From Bradyrhizobium embrapense (GTDB taxonomy: Bacteria > Pseudomonadota > Alphaproteobacteria > Rhizobiales > Xanthobacteraceae), in NCBI RefSeq assembly GCF_001189235.2, contig NZ_LFIP02000009.1, forward strand, positions 62,001-126,000: a DNA stretch of 64,000 nt, given 5' to 3'. This document shows positions 8,468 to 16,051 of this stretch, in pieces. Within the stretch, counting starts at the first letter, position 1, and every line of letters starts with the position of its first letter. A model generated the notes under the pieces. That model ran no database searches, had not been told where the DNA came from, and saw only the letters and a list, made by a program, of their open reading frames with translations. The position numbers and the translations under genes are program-made.

Positions 8468-9013
8468 TTGACGGCGCGCCAGATCGGCACGGCGCGGCTC
8501 GAAGTCATCGTTACGGACATCACGACCCTGCGCGTTGACGCCATCGTCAACGCGGCCAATTCATCGCTGCTCGGGGGCGGTGGCGTCGACGGTGCGATCC
8601 ACCGCGCCGCGGGTCCCGAATTGCTTGCAGAATGCCGTACGCTGCATGGCTGCAAGACCGGCGATGCCAAGATCACCGGGGGCTATCGGCTTCCCGCCAA
8701 GCACGTGATCCACGCCGTCGGGCCGATCTGGCATGGCGGCACCCAGAACGAGGATGCGCTGCTCGCATCCTGCTATCGCCGCGGCATCGAGTTGTGCCAG
8801 GCCAACGGGCTCGGCTCCGTCGCATTTCCTGCGATCTCGACCGGCGTCTATCATTTCCCAACAGACCGCGCCGCCGCCATTGCGGTGAAGGCCGCCGTCG
8901 ATGCCCTGCCGTCGGCCCCAAGTCTTACGCAGGTGATCTTCTGCTGCTTCTCGGCCCAGAGCGGCGAGCTGCATCAGCAGGCCCTGGACGCCTTCGGGAG
9001 CCCTTGTGCCTGA
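8468..9013 (+). CDS. macro-domain protein (O-acetyl-ADP-ribose deacetylase-like)
   Basis: A 181-residue single macro domain. Such proteins bind ADP-ribose and hydrolyse O-acetyl-ADP-ribose or ADP-ribosyl groups. The motif DAIVNAANSSLLGGGGVDGA is the ADP-ribose site, with catalytic asparagine and aspartate as in YmdB/MacroD, and GSVAFPAISTGVYHFP is the phosphate-binding loop. The start is unusual: the only in-frame candidate near the domain is TTG at 8468, two bases after grxD's stop, which suggests translational coupling with grxD. Confidence 0.88.
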   Translation: MTARQIGTARLEVIVTDITTLRVDAIVNAANSSLLGGGGVDGAIHRAAGPELLAECRTLHGCKTGDAKITGGYRLPAKHVIHAVGPIWHGGTQNEDALLASCYRRGIELCQANGLGSVAFPAISTGVYHFPTDRAAAIAVKAAVDALPSAPSLTQVIFCCFSAQSGELHQQALDAFGSPCA

Positions 9014-9062
9014 TGATACTGCCGCTACACTTCCTCGTGATTTCCGGGGAGGGATAGTTCAA

Positions 9063-10349
9063 ATGCATTCATTTCGTTTGGCCGGCGCGGCCGCGGCCTC
9101 CGCGGTGTTGCTGGCGGCATCGTTGGCGTACGCGCACACCGAGGGCACCTACGAAATTCCGGCGGGTGCGCATTTCAACCCCGACAAGCTCGCCAGGATC
9201 AGCGAGTTCTTCAGGAACGAGGTCGCGACCGGAAAGATTCCGGGCGCCATTGTCCTGATCCAGCAGCACGGCAAGCCGGTCTATCACGAGGCCTTCGGCG
9301 TGCAGGACGTGGTCAGCAAGGCGCCGATCACCGATAAGACCATCTTCCGCCTGGCATCGATGTCCAAGTCGATCACCGCCGTGGTGTCGATGCAGCTCCT
9401 GGAAGAGGGCAAGTACAAGCTCGACGATCCCGTCTCGAAATACATCCCCTCCTTTGCCAACATGAAGGTCGGCGTCGAGAAGAAGGCCGAGGACGGCACC
9501 AAGACGCTCGAGCTGGTGCCGCTAGAGCGGCCGATCACGATCCTCGATCTGATGACGCACACGTCAGGCATCACCTACGGCTTCTACGGCGACAGCCTGG
9601 TCCGTAAGGCCTACAAGGAAGCCAATATCTACGGCGGAGATTTCGATCTCGCCGAATTCGCCGAGCGGATCGCCAAGCTGCCGCTGCACAATCAGCCCGG
9701 CGCGCTCTGGCAATACGGCCATTCCACCGACATTCTGGCGCGCGTGATGGAGGTGACCACCGGCGAGAAGCTCTCGACGATCGAGCACCAAAGGCTGCTC
9801 GACCCGCTCGGCATGACGGACACCGGCTTCTTCGTCACCGATCCGGAGAAGCAGAAGCTGATGGCAGAGCCTATGCCGAACGACAGCGACTTCCGGGTCG
9901 GCCGGGTCAACGATCCGACCAAGGTCAAGAAATGGGAGTCCGCCAGCGGCGGCATGGTTTCCACCATGGCGGATTATTCGCGCTTCGCCCAGATGCTGCT
10001 CAATGGCGGCACGCTCGACGGCAAGACCATCATGAAGCCGGAGACGTTCAAGGAGCTGACGACCGACCGCGTCGGTCCGGGCTCCGGCGTTGCGCGCGAC
10101 TTCTTCTACTTTCCCGGCGACGGCTTCGGCTTCGGCCTTGGCATCGCGGTGCGCACCGATCCGGGCACCGCGAAGCCGCCGCCGCCCGGCGATCTCGGCG
10201 AGCTGAAATGGGATGGCGCCAGCGGCTGCTATTACATCATCGACCGCAAGCAGGACTTCTTCTTCGTCCTGCTGGAGCAGACGCCGACCGAGCGCCAGCG
10301 CATCCAGCGGACGTTGAAGCAGCTCGTCTATGAAGCCATGGAAAACTAA
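9063..10349 (+). CDS. exported serine hydrolase, beta-lactamase/EstB family (copy 1)
   Basis: A 428-residue protein of the class C beta-lactamase fold, which includes esterases, D-aminopeptidases and related hydrolases. A signal peptide (MHSFRLAGAAAASAVLLAAS, cleavage near AYA) points to the periplasm. The nucleophile motif SxxK is FRLASMSKSITAVVS; the second catalytic element is the YGHST tyrosine after GALWQ. The ATG at 9063 follows a GGGAGGG site; an upstream in-frame start inside the macro gene lacks a signal peptide. It is followed after one base by a close paralogue. Substrate unknown; true beta-lactamase activity is unlikely. Confidence 0.88.
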   Translation: MHSFRLAGAAAASAVLLAASLAYAHTEGTYEIPAGAHFNPDKLARISEFFRNEVATGKIPGAIVLIQQHGKPVYHEAFGVQDVVSKAPITDKTIFRLASMSKSITAVVSMQLLEEGKYKLDDPVSKYIPSFANMKVGVEKKAEDGTKTLELVPLERPITILDLMTHTSGITYGFYGDSLVRKAYKEANIYGGDFDLAEFAERIAKLPLHNQPGALWQYGHSTDILARVMEVTTGEKLSTIEHQRLLDPLGMTDTGFFVTDPEKQKLMAEPMPNDSDFRVGRVNDPTKVKKWESASGGMVSTMADYSRFAQMLLNGGTLDGKTIMKPETFKELTTDRVGPGSGVARDFFYFPGDGFGFGLGIAVRTDPGTAKPPPPGDLGELKWDGASGCYYIIDRKQDFFFVLLEQTPTERQRIQRTLKQLVYEAMEN

Positions 10350-10350
10350 C

Positions 10351-11613
10351 ATGCGTGGGTGCCGCGCACTCGTCGCGGCACTCGTGCTCGCGTCCGCTGC
10401 AACGGTTGCACAGGCCGGCTCCCCGGGGCCGGCTGCGCACAGCTTCTCGGCGGAGGGGCTCGCCAAGGTCTCCGACTATGTCAGGAACGAGATCGCGACC
10501 GGGAAGATCCCCGGCGCGATCCTGTTGCTGCAGCAGCATGGCAAGCCGGTCTACTACGAGAATTTCGGGGTTCGCGACGTCGCAACCGAGCTCTCGATGA
10601 GCGTCGACACGATCTTCCGCCTCTATTCGATGTCGAAGCCGATCACGACCGTCGTGGCGATGATGCTGGTGGAGGAGGGCAGGCTCGCGCTCAGCGACCC
10701 GGTGTCGAAATACATCCCGGCCTTTGCCGACATGAAGGTCGGCGTCGAAAAGCGCGGCGACGAGGGCAAGGCGGCGATGACGCTGGAGCCGCTCAAGCGT
10801 CCGGTGACGATCGAAGACCTGATGCGCCACACGGCAGGTCTGCCCTACGGCTATTATGGCGGCGGCGTCGTGAACAAGACTTACGCCGATGCCGGCCTGT
10901 TCAACAACGATCCCGACAATGCCGAATTCGTGGCGCGGCTCACGGCGCTGCCGCTTGCCGAGCAACCCGGCACGCAATGGGATTACGGTCATTCCACCGA
11001 CGTGCTCGGCCGCATCATCGAGGTGATCACGGGAAAATCCCTGTTTCAGGTCGAGAAGGACCGGCTGCTCGGTCCACTCGGGATGAACGAGACCGCATTC
11101 TATGTTGCCGACCGGGCGAAATGGCCGCTGATCGCCGAGCCGATGCCGAAGGACCGCAGGATCAGCCCGGTGGCCGACGTCAGCGACCCGCGCCGGCCGC
11201 TGCGCCGGGAATCCGGTGGCGGCGGCATGGTCGGCACCATCGGCGACTACGCGCGTTTCTCGCAGATGCTGTTGAACGGCGGCCTCTACGAGGGACGGCG
11301 CTATCTGAAGCCGGAGACCATCGCGCTGATGGCGAGGGACCATATCGGTCCGGAAACCGGAGTGGTGCACGACAAGAACTACTATCCCGGTCCGAATTCC
11401 GGCTTCGGCCTCGGCTTCGCAGTCCGCACCTCGGTGCCGGAGAACACGTCCTGGCCGCTCGGCGAATATCGCTGGGACGGCGTCGGCGGCACCTTCTTCT
11501 TCATCGATCCCGCCGACGATCTGTTCGGCGTCTTCATGGTGCAGACGCCGTCACAGCGCGGCCGGATCCAGCAGGAGCTGAAGACGTTGATCTACCAGGC
11601 GATGGGGCGATAA
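10351..11613 (+). CDS. exported serine hydrolase, beta-lactamase/EstB family (copy 2)
   Basis: A 420-residue paralogue of the preceding gene, clearly alike over its whole length: both share ARISEF/AKVSDY, then RNE(V/I)ATGKIPGAI and QQHGKPVY. It has its own signal peptide (MRGCRALVAALVLASAATVA, cleavage near AQA), SxxK in LYSMSKPITTVVA, and YGHST as the second site. ATG 10351 lies one base after the stop of copy 1, so the two are cotranscribed and probably translationally coupled; an in-frame start at 10330 would overlap copy 1. The pair arose by tandem duplication followed by divergence. Confidence 0.87.
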   Translation: MRGCRALVAALVLASAATVAQAGSPGPAAHSFSAEGLAKVSDYVRNEIATGKIPGAILLLQQHGKPVYYENFGVRDVATELSMSVDTIFRLYSMSKPITTVVAMMLVEEGRLALSDPVSKYIPAFADMKVGVEKRGDEGKAAMTLEPLKRPVTIEDLMRHTAGLPYGYYGGGVVNKTYADAGLFNNDPDNAEFVARLTALPLAEQPGTQWDYGHSTDVLGRIIEVITGKSLFQVEKDRLLGPLGMNETAFYVADRAKWPLIAEPMPKDRRISPVADVSDPRRPLRRESGGGGMVGTIGDYARFSQMLLNGGLYEGRRYLKPETIALMARDHIGPETGVVHDKNYYPGPNSGFGLGFAVRTSVPENTSWPLGEYRWDGVGGTFFFIDPADDLFGVFMVQTPSQRGRIQQELKTLIYQAMGR

Positions 11614-11621
11614 CCGGCTTC

Positions 11622-11711
11622 GTAGCCCGGATGGAGCGCAGCGCAATCCGGGGAAGGCCTCATCCGAGGTGCCAAATAGCCCCGGATTACGCTGCGCTGC
11701 ATCCGGGCTAC
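11622..11711. repeat. palindromic intergenic repeat, type B (GTAGCCCGGATGGAGCG)
   Basis: Near-perfect 32-base arms at 11622-11653 and 11680-11711 enclose a 26-base loop. The outer arm GTAGCCCGGATG is repeated at 43331-43418. It lies between convergent genes (serine hydrolase copy 2 and threonine aldolase), where its hairpin could stop transcription from both sides. The same element is widespread in Bradyrhizobium genomes (established knowledge from memory, not searched). Confidence 0.85.
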
Positions 11712-11726
11712 AATCTACAGCCGGAC

Positions 11727-12794
11727 TTACGCCCCGCGCACGATGTCCCTGACGTGGCCGATCGCTTCCTCGATCATCGCTGCGGTGACATCGAGATGCG
11801 TGCAGGCCCTGATCCGGCCGTCCATCATCGCCAGCGTCACACCGCGCTTGCGCAGCTCGGCGATCATCTTGTCACCTGATACACCGGCGCCGTCGGGCTT
11901 GAAGAACACGAGGTTGGTCTCGGGCGTCTGCACCGCGATGCCGTTGATCTGCGCCAGCCCGCGCGCCAGCGCCCGTGCATTGGCATGATCGTCGGCGAGG
12001 CGGTCGACATGGTGATCGAGCGCGTAGATGCAGGCGGCGGCGCAGACGCCGGACTGCCGCATCGAACCGCCGAGCCGCTGCTTCCAGCGCCAGACGTCGT
12101 CGATGAAGGCGCGGGTGCCGGCGATGACGCCGCCGATCGGCGCACCGAGTCCCTTGGAGAAATCGATCCAGGCCGAATCCCAGCCCGCCGTCATGTCGCG
12201 CGGCGAGATGCCGGAGGCGACCGTCGCGTTCAGCAGCCGCGCACCGTCCATATGAGTCGCAAGCCCGTGGTCCTTGGCGATCCGCACGACCTCGTCCAGC
12301 GCGGCCTTCTTCCAGATCGTGCCGCCGCCGATATTGGCGGTCTGCTCGACGCTGACGAGTACCTGCGGCGGCTGGTAGCGGGTGCGCGGATGCAGCGCGG
12401 CGCGGAACGTCTCCGGCGTGAACTGGCCGTCGTCGCCGTGTAGCTGCGTGATCTGGAAGCCGCCGAGCGCGGCATGCGCGCCGCCCTCGCGCGCGATGAT
12501 ATGCGCGGTCGCATGCGCCAGGATCTCGTCGCCGGGGCGGCAAGTGGCCAGCGTGGCCGCGACGTTGCACATCGTGCCCGACGGCATGAAGACGGCGGCT
12601 TCCTTGCCGAGCAGATCGGCGACGCGGGCGTTTAGCTCATTGGTGGTCGGATCGTCGCCCACCTGCTCGTCGCCGACCTCAGCCCTCGCCATCGCCTCGC
12701 GCATCGCCGGCGTCGGCTTCGTCTGTGTGTCCGACAGCAGGTTGATACGGACGGCAGGCGCCGTCGGATCGGGCCGGGCGGGGGTGTAGTGCAT
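11727..12794 (-). CDS. ltaE: low-specificity L-threonine aldolase
   Basis: PLP enzyme of 355 residues that splits threonine or allo-threonine to glycine and acetaldehyde. Family hallmarks are NLLSDTQTKPTPAMREAMA at the N-terminus, MPSGTMCNVAA at the cofactor phosphate site, THMDGARLLNA carrying the PLP-ring aspartate, and WIDFSKGLGAPIGGVIAG, where the lysine of FSKG forms the internal aldimine. ATG 12794 has a GAGAGAAA site. It is transcribed alone, head-on to the serine hydrolase pair. Confidence 0.9.
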   Translation of the reverse strand: MHYTPARPDPTAPAVRINLLSDTQTKPTPAMREAMARAEVGDEQVGDDPTTNELNARVADLLGKEAAVFMPSGTMCNVAATLATCRPGDEILAHATAHIIAREGGAHAALGGFQITQLHGDDGQFTPETFRAALHPRTRYQPPQVLVSVEQTANIGGGTIWKKAALDEVVRIAKDHGLATHMDGARLLNATVASGISPRDMTAGWDSAWIDFSKGLGAPIGGVIAGTRAFIDDVWRWKQRLGGSMRQSGVCAAACIYALDHHVDRLADDHANARALARGLAQINGIAVQTPETNLVFFKPDGAGVSGDKMIAELRKRGVTLAMMDGRIRACTHLDVTAAMIEEAIGHVRDIVRGA

Positions 12795-12835
12795 GATGTT
12801 TCTCTCGGTCGATATGCGCTGACTTTAGCCAAACA

Positions 12836-12864
12836 AAAAGGCCCCGGCAAAACCGGGGCCTTTC
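12836..12864 (-). terminator. rho-independent terminator of rpsD
   Basis: AAAGGCCCCGG and CCGGGGCCTTT form an 11-pair GC-rich stem with a CAAAA loop. On the minus strand it is followed by a T-rich run (TTTTTGTTT), 20-50 bp after the rpsD stop, so it fits an intrinsic terminator for that gene. Confidence 0.88.
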
Positions 12865-12886
12865 GGATCTCGCATGCGTGCTGTGA

Positions 12887-13504
12887 TCAGCGCGAATAGA
12901 ATTCGACGATCAGATGCGGCTCCATCTGCACCGGGAACGGCACGTCGCCGAGCGCCGGGATGCGGACGAACTTCGCGGTCATCTTGCCATGATCGACTTC
13001 GAGGAAGTCGGGCAGGTCGCGCTCGGGCAGCTGGGCGGCTTCCAGCACCGGGGTGAGCTGCTTGGAGGCTTCCTTGACCTCGATGACGTCGCCGACCTTC
13101 AGCTTGTAGCTGCCGATGTTGACCTTGCGGCCGTTCACCTTGACGTGGCCGTGGTTGATGAACTGGCGGGCGGCGAACATCGTGGCGACGAACTTGGCGC
13201 GATAGACCACGGTGTCGAGACGGCGCTCGAGCAGGCCGATCAGGTTCTCGCCGGTGTCGCCCTTCAGGCGGCTGGCCTCGACATAGATGCCGTGGAACTG
13301 GCGCTCGGAAATGTTGGCGTAGTAACCCTTGAGCTTCTGCTTGGCGCGGAGCTGCACGCCGAAGTCGGAGAGCTTGCCCTTGCGGCGCTGGCCGTGCTGG
13401 CCGGGGCCGTATTCGCGGCGGTTCACGGGGCTCTTCGGGCGGCCCCAGATATTCTGGCCCATGCGGCGATCGATCTTGTACTTCGCCTCACTGCGCTTTG
13501 TCAT
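12887..13504 (-). CDS. rpsD: 30S ribosomal protein S4
   Basis: A 205-residue S4 protein, which nucleates 30S assembly at the 16S five-way junction. It shows MTKRSEAKYKIDRRMGQN, the ribosomal S4 segment KSPVNRREYGPGQHGQRRK, LERRLDTVVYRAKFVATM and the S4 RNA-binding module ARQFINHGHVKVNGRKVNIG, and it ends in LIVEFYSR. The start at 13504 has an AGAGGA site; a longer frame up to 13639 is an artefact. As in other alphaproteobacteria, it stands alone outside the main ribosomal operon, with its own terminator. Confidence 0.97.
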   Translation of the reverse strand: MTKRSEAKYKIDRRMGQNIWGRPKSPVNRREYGPGQHGQRRKGKLSDFGVQLRAKQKLKGYYANISERQFHGIYVEASRLKGDTGENLIGLLERRLDTVVYRAKFVATMFAARQFINHGHVKVNGRKVNIGSYKLKVGDVIEVKEASKQLTPVLEAAQLPERDLPDFLEVDHGKMTAKFVRIPALGDVPFPVQMEPHLIVEFYSR

Positions 13505-13773
13505 CGCGTCCTCTTTGATAGCCGTCGCATTCGGCGACCGGCGTTTTGTCAGTCTAGGGTTTGAGGAGACGCGCCCTCCTGTGTACCGGCCAAAAGGCCC
13601 GTACCGACAGGTCCGCCTCGAAAGCTCGGGGAGAACCACGGGTCGCGAAACGCATCGCGGGCCGAAAACGGCCCGCGAGCAAGGGTGGTCTTAAGGAGAA
13701 AGTCCGGCTCTGTCAAACGAAACGCAGGGGCGATTTGGGCCAAATCGGCGTCAAAATCGGCCGGTTTCGCCGC

Positions 13774-14031
13774 TCAGAGCAGGATTCCGGCCGCCCGGAC
13801 CGGCCGGGTGTCGAGTTGCGGCCGGATCGCGGCCAATTCCGCGGCGATTTCGCCGCCGAGCACCTGCTCCAGCCGGGTCAGGGTCCGGGCGATCAGGGCG
13901 GCATCGCAGACCAGATGGTCCCAGCGCAGCACCACATCGACGGTGTGGTCAGGCTTGATCACGCCATAGCTCAGCAGGAACGGCCCCGGGCTCAGCGCGT
14001 GCAGCTCGCCCGCCGCACCTGAAGCCGGCAA
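13774..14031 (-). pseudogene. probable remnant of an E2/CAT-like acyltransferase C-terminus
   Basis: An open stretch of 85 codons with only a TTG near its start. It reads like the end of a 2-oxoacid-dehydrogenase-type acyltransferase (catalytic domain): LSPGPFLLSYGVIKPDHTVD, then RWDHLVCDAALIARTLTRLE, where the H-x3-D-[AG] spacing matches the catalytic motif HxxxDG, then a helix ending EIAAEL. The N-terminal two thirds of such a domain are missing and the region lies in the same frame directly after the cupin stop codon. The match is from memory and weak; the stretch could also be a small independent protein. Confidence 0.4.
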
Positions 14032-14064
14032 TGAACCAGCTGATCCGACGCCAACGGGCTCGGC

Positions 14065-14448
14065 TCACGGCGCCGGCTTGGCCAGGGGCTCGCCGGCCTT
14101 GACCACATAGACCCCCAGCACCTTGAGGGGCTTGTCGCCGGAGGTCTTGGCGTCGTGCACCGCACCTTCCGGAATCTGGTAGGAATCGCCTGCTTTCAGC
14201 TTCAACGGCGGCTTGCCGTCGATCAGAAGCTCCAGCTCGCCTTCGAGCACATAGCCGGTTTCGGCGCCCGGATGGGTGTGACGACCCGACGCACCCCCGG
14301 CTGGAACCTCGGCAATCGCCGTGACCGTGTTGTAGCCCGCCGGGAAATCGACCTTCTGCAGCGGCGTCCGCTTGATGCCGCTCTGCTGCGCAACGGCAGC
14401 GCCGGCAAGGGCAATCACGGTGAGACCAAGCAGCAATTTCCTGAACAT
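14065..14448 (-). CDS. exported cupin-domain protein
   Basis: A 127-residue single-domain cupin with a signal peptide (MFRKLLLGLTVIALAGAAVA, cleavage before QQ), so probably periplasmic. Metal-binding cupin motif 1 is SGRHTHPGAETGYVLEGE (two histidines and a glutamate) and motif 2 includes YQIPEGAVHDAK with the last histidine. The activity of such small secreted cupins is unknown. The start at 14448 has a clear GGAGG site; the longer frame to 14580 is not needed. Divergent from the sulfatase locus. Confidence 0.87.
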   Translation of the reverse strand: MFRKLLLGLTVIALAGAAVAQQSGIKRTPLQKVDFPAGYNTVTAIAEVPAGGASGRHTHPGAETGYVLEGELELLIDGKPPLKLKAGDSYQIPEGAVHDAKTSGDKPLKVLGVYVVKAGEPLAKPAP

Positions 14449-15021
14449 GCATTTCCTCCCCAACCGGCGGAAGTCTAGCAGCGCGGAATCGCGGCGAAAA
14501 GCACAGGATGTGTGATGTAGGCTTCCGACATCGAGATTAGTCCGTTCATCCGATAGCGCGCAGGCCTGCCCCTGCGACATCGTGCCTCAATTGGTCTGAT
14601 GCGCAGCGCGATCGCGTGGAGAGGACTCGCAAACGAGCGAATTTTGATCGTTTTTGCGAAGACAATCAGGAACACGGCATCGGATTGACCTGAATTGCGA
14701 CATCGTTCGTTAAGGCTGCTCGCCCTGGGGTTGAGGTTGGCACAAATTGCACATTACACGCTGGGCATGTTGCGCTATCATTTGAATCTCAAAGCGAAAT
14801 AGCTCGTGACGACGTTCGATGCGACGGATCACGCGCCGCGAGAGCGGCTGCGCATATGGACGCGCGCACGAATAACAACGGAGTGGATGAGGAAGACTGC
14901 CTGACGCAATCAACGCCGCCGAGACGAGCGGCACCCAAAAATGGAAGGGCGCGTGACAATGCAATCCAGCACGATGTTCGGCCACCAACGCCCACGGTAG
15001 TGCGCGGACAGGTGCACTGGC
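14449..15021. other. 573-base intergenic region between cupin and sulfatase loci
   Basis: It lies upstream of both the cupin gene and the formylglycine-generating-enzyme gene. A low-complexity frame at 14856-15050 (plus) has no recognisable features, and the long minus-strand frame crossing it continues antisense through two real genes, so neither is called. I see no RNA gene and no convincing promoter. The proximal part (14480-14780) is less GC-rich than its neighbours and is the likeliest place for promoters. Confidence 0.5.
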
Positions 15022-16023
15022 ATGTTCCGCGCAGAGAACACCTCCGCTGAGTCGCAGCCGCACGACGGCATCGAGACCGATGACATGGTCTGGATTCCCG
15101 GCGGCACGTTCCGCATGGGCTCCGATCACCACTATCCCGAGGAGGCACCGTCGCACCGGGCGTTGGTCGATGGCTTCTGGATCGACCGCACGCCGGTGAC
15201 CAACGCGCAATTCCGCGAATTCGTGCGCGACACCGGCCACATCACAGTCGCCGAACAGCCGCCCGATCCGGCGCAATATCCGGGCGCGCTGCCCGACATG
15301 CTGTACGCCGGCTCGCTGGTGTTTTGTCCACCGCATCGGGTCACGACGCTCCGCGATTGGAGCCAATGGTGGACCTTCATGCGCGGCGCCAACTGGCGTC
15401 GCCCCTACGGCCCGCGCAGCAACATCAACGTGCTCGGCAGCCATCCGGTGGTCCACGTCGCCTATGCCGACGCGCTCGCCTACGCCAAATGGGCCGGCAA
15501 GGAGCTTGCGACCGAAGCCGAGTGGGAGTTCGCAGCGCGCGGCGGCCTTGAAGACGAGGAATTTGCCTGGGGCAATGCCCTGACGCCCGGCGGCAGGCAC
15601 ATGGCCAACACCTGGCAGGGCAATTTCCCACTGCAAAATCTCTGCGAGGACGGTTTCGACCGCACTTCGCCTGTCACCGCGTTCCCGCCGAACGGTTACG
15701 GCCTCTACGACATGATCGGCAATGTCTGGGAGTGGACCGCCGACTGGTGGTCCGCACGCCATGAAGCTGACGCCGCAAAACCCTGCTGCATTCCGCGGAA
15801 TCCGCGCGGCGGCCGCGAGGAGGCGAGTTACGACGCCGCCCAGCCGTCGATCAAAATTCCCCGCAAGGTCCTGAAGGGCGGCTCGCATCTCTGTGCGCCG
15901 AACTACTGCCGCCGCTACCGCCCGGCCGCGCGCCATGCCGAGCCGGTCGATACCTCGACCAGCCATGTCGGCTTCCGCTGCGTGGTGCGGCGACCCGCTG
16001 CCGTCTCTCGCCCACCGGACTGA
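15022..16023 (+). CDS. formylglycine-generating enzyme (sulfatase-modifying factor)
   Basis: Copper-dependent oxidase that converts the active-site cysteine of sulfatases to formylglycine. It has 333 residues and covers the whole family fold: MVWIPGGTFRMGSDHHYPEE, FWIDRTPVTNAQFREFV, LATEAEWEFAARGG, GLYDMIGNVWEWTADWW, and the catalytic pair in KGGSHLCAPNYCRRYRPAA (cysteines 291 and 296), which matches the active-site pair of characterised enzymes. No signal peptide, so it acts in the cytoplasm before export of its target. It starts at ATG 15022, which has a poor ribosome site; ATG 15085 is possible. The next gene is the sulfatase it should activate. Confidence 0.93.
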   Translation: MFRAENTSAESQPHDGIETDDMVWIPGGTFRMGSDHHYPEEAPSHRALVDGFWIDRTPVTNAQFREFVRDTGHITVAEQPPDPAQYPGALPDMLYAGSLVFCPPHRVTTLRDWSQWWTFMRGANWRRPYGPRSNINVLGSHPVVHVAYADALAYAKWAGKELATEAEWEFAARGGLEDEEFAWGNALTPGGRHMANTWQGNFPLQNLCEDGFDRTSPVTAFPPNGYGLYDMIGNVWEWTADWWSARHEADAAKPCCIPRNPRGGREEASYDAAQPSIKIPRKVLKGGSHLCAPNYCRRYRPAARHAEPVDTSTSHVGFRCVVRRPAAVSRPPD

Positions 16024-16051
16024 AGGCCTTCGCAATGCAGGGAGTTTGCCA

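Noticed and set aside
9006..9062. Earlier start for serine hydrolase copy 1
   Set aside because: Would lie inside the macro-domain gene end and would bury the signal peptide; 9063 has a strong ribosome site.
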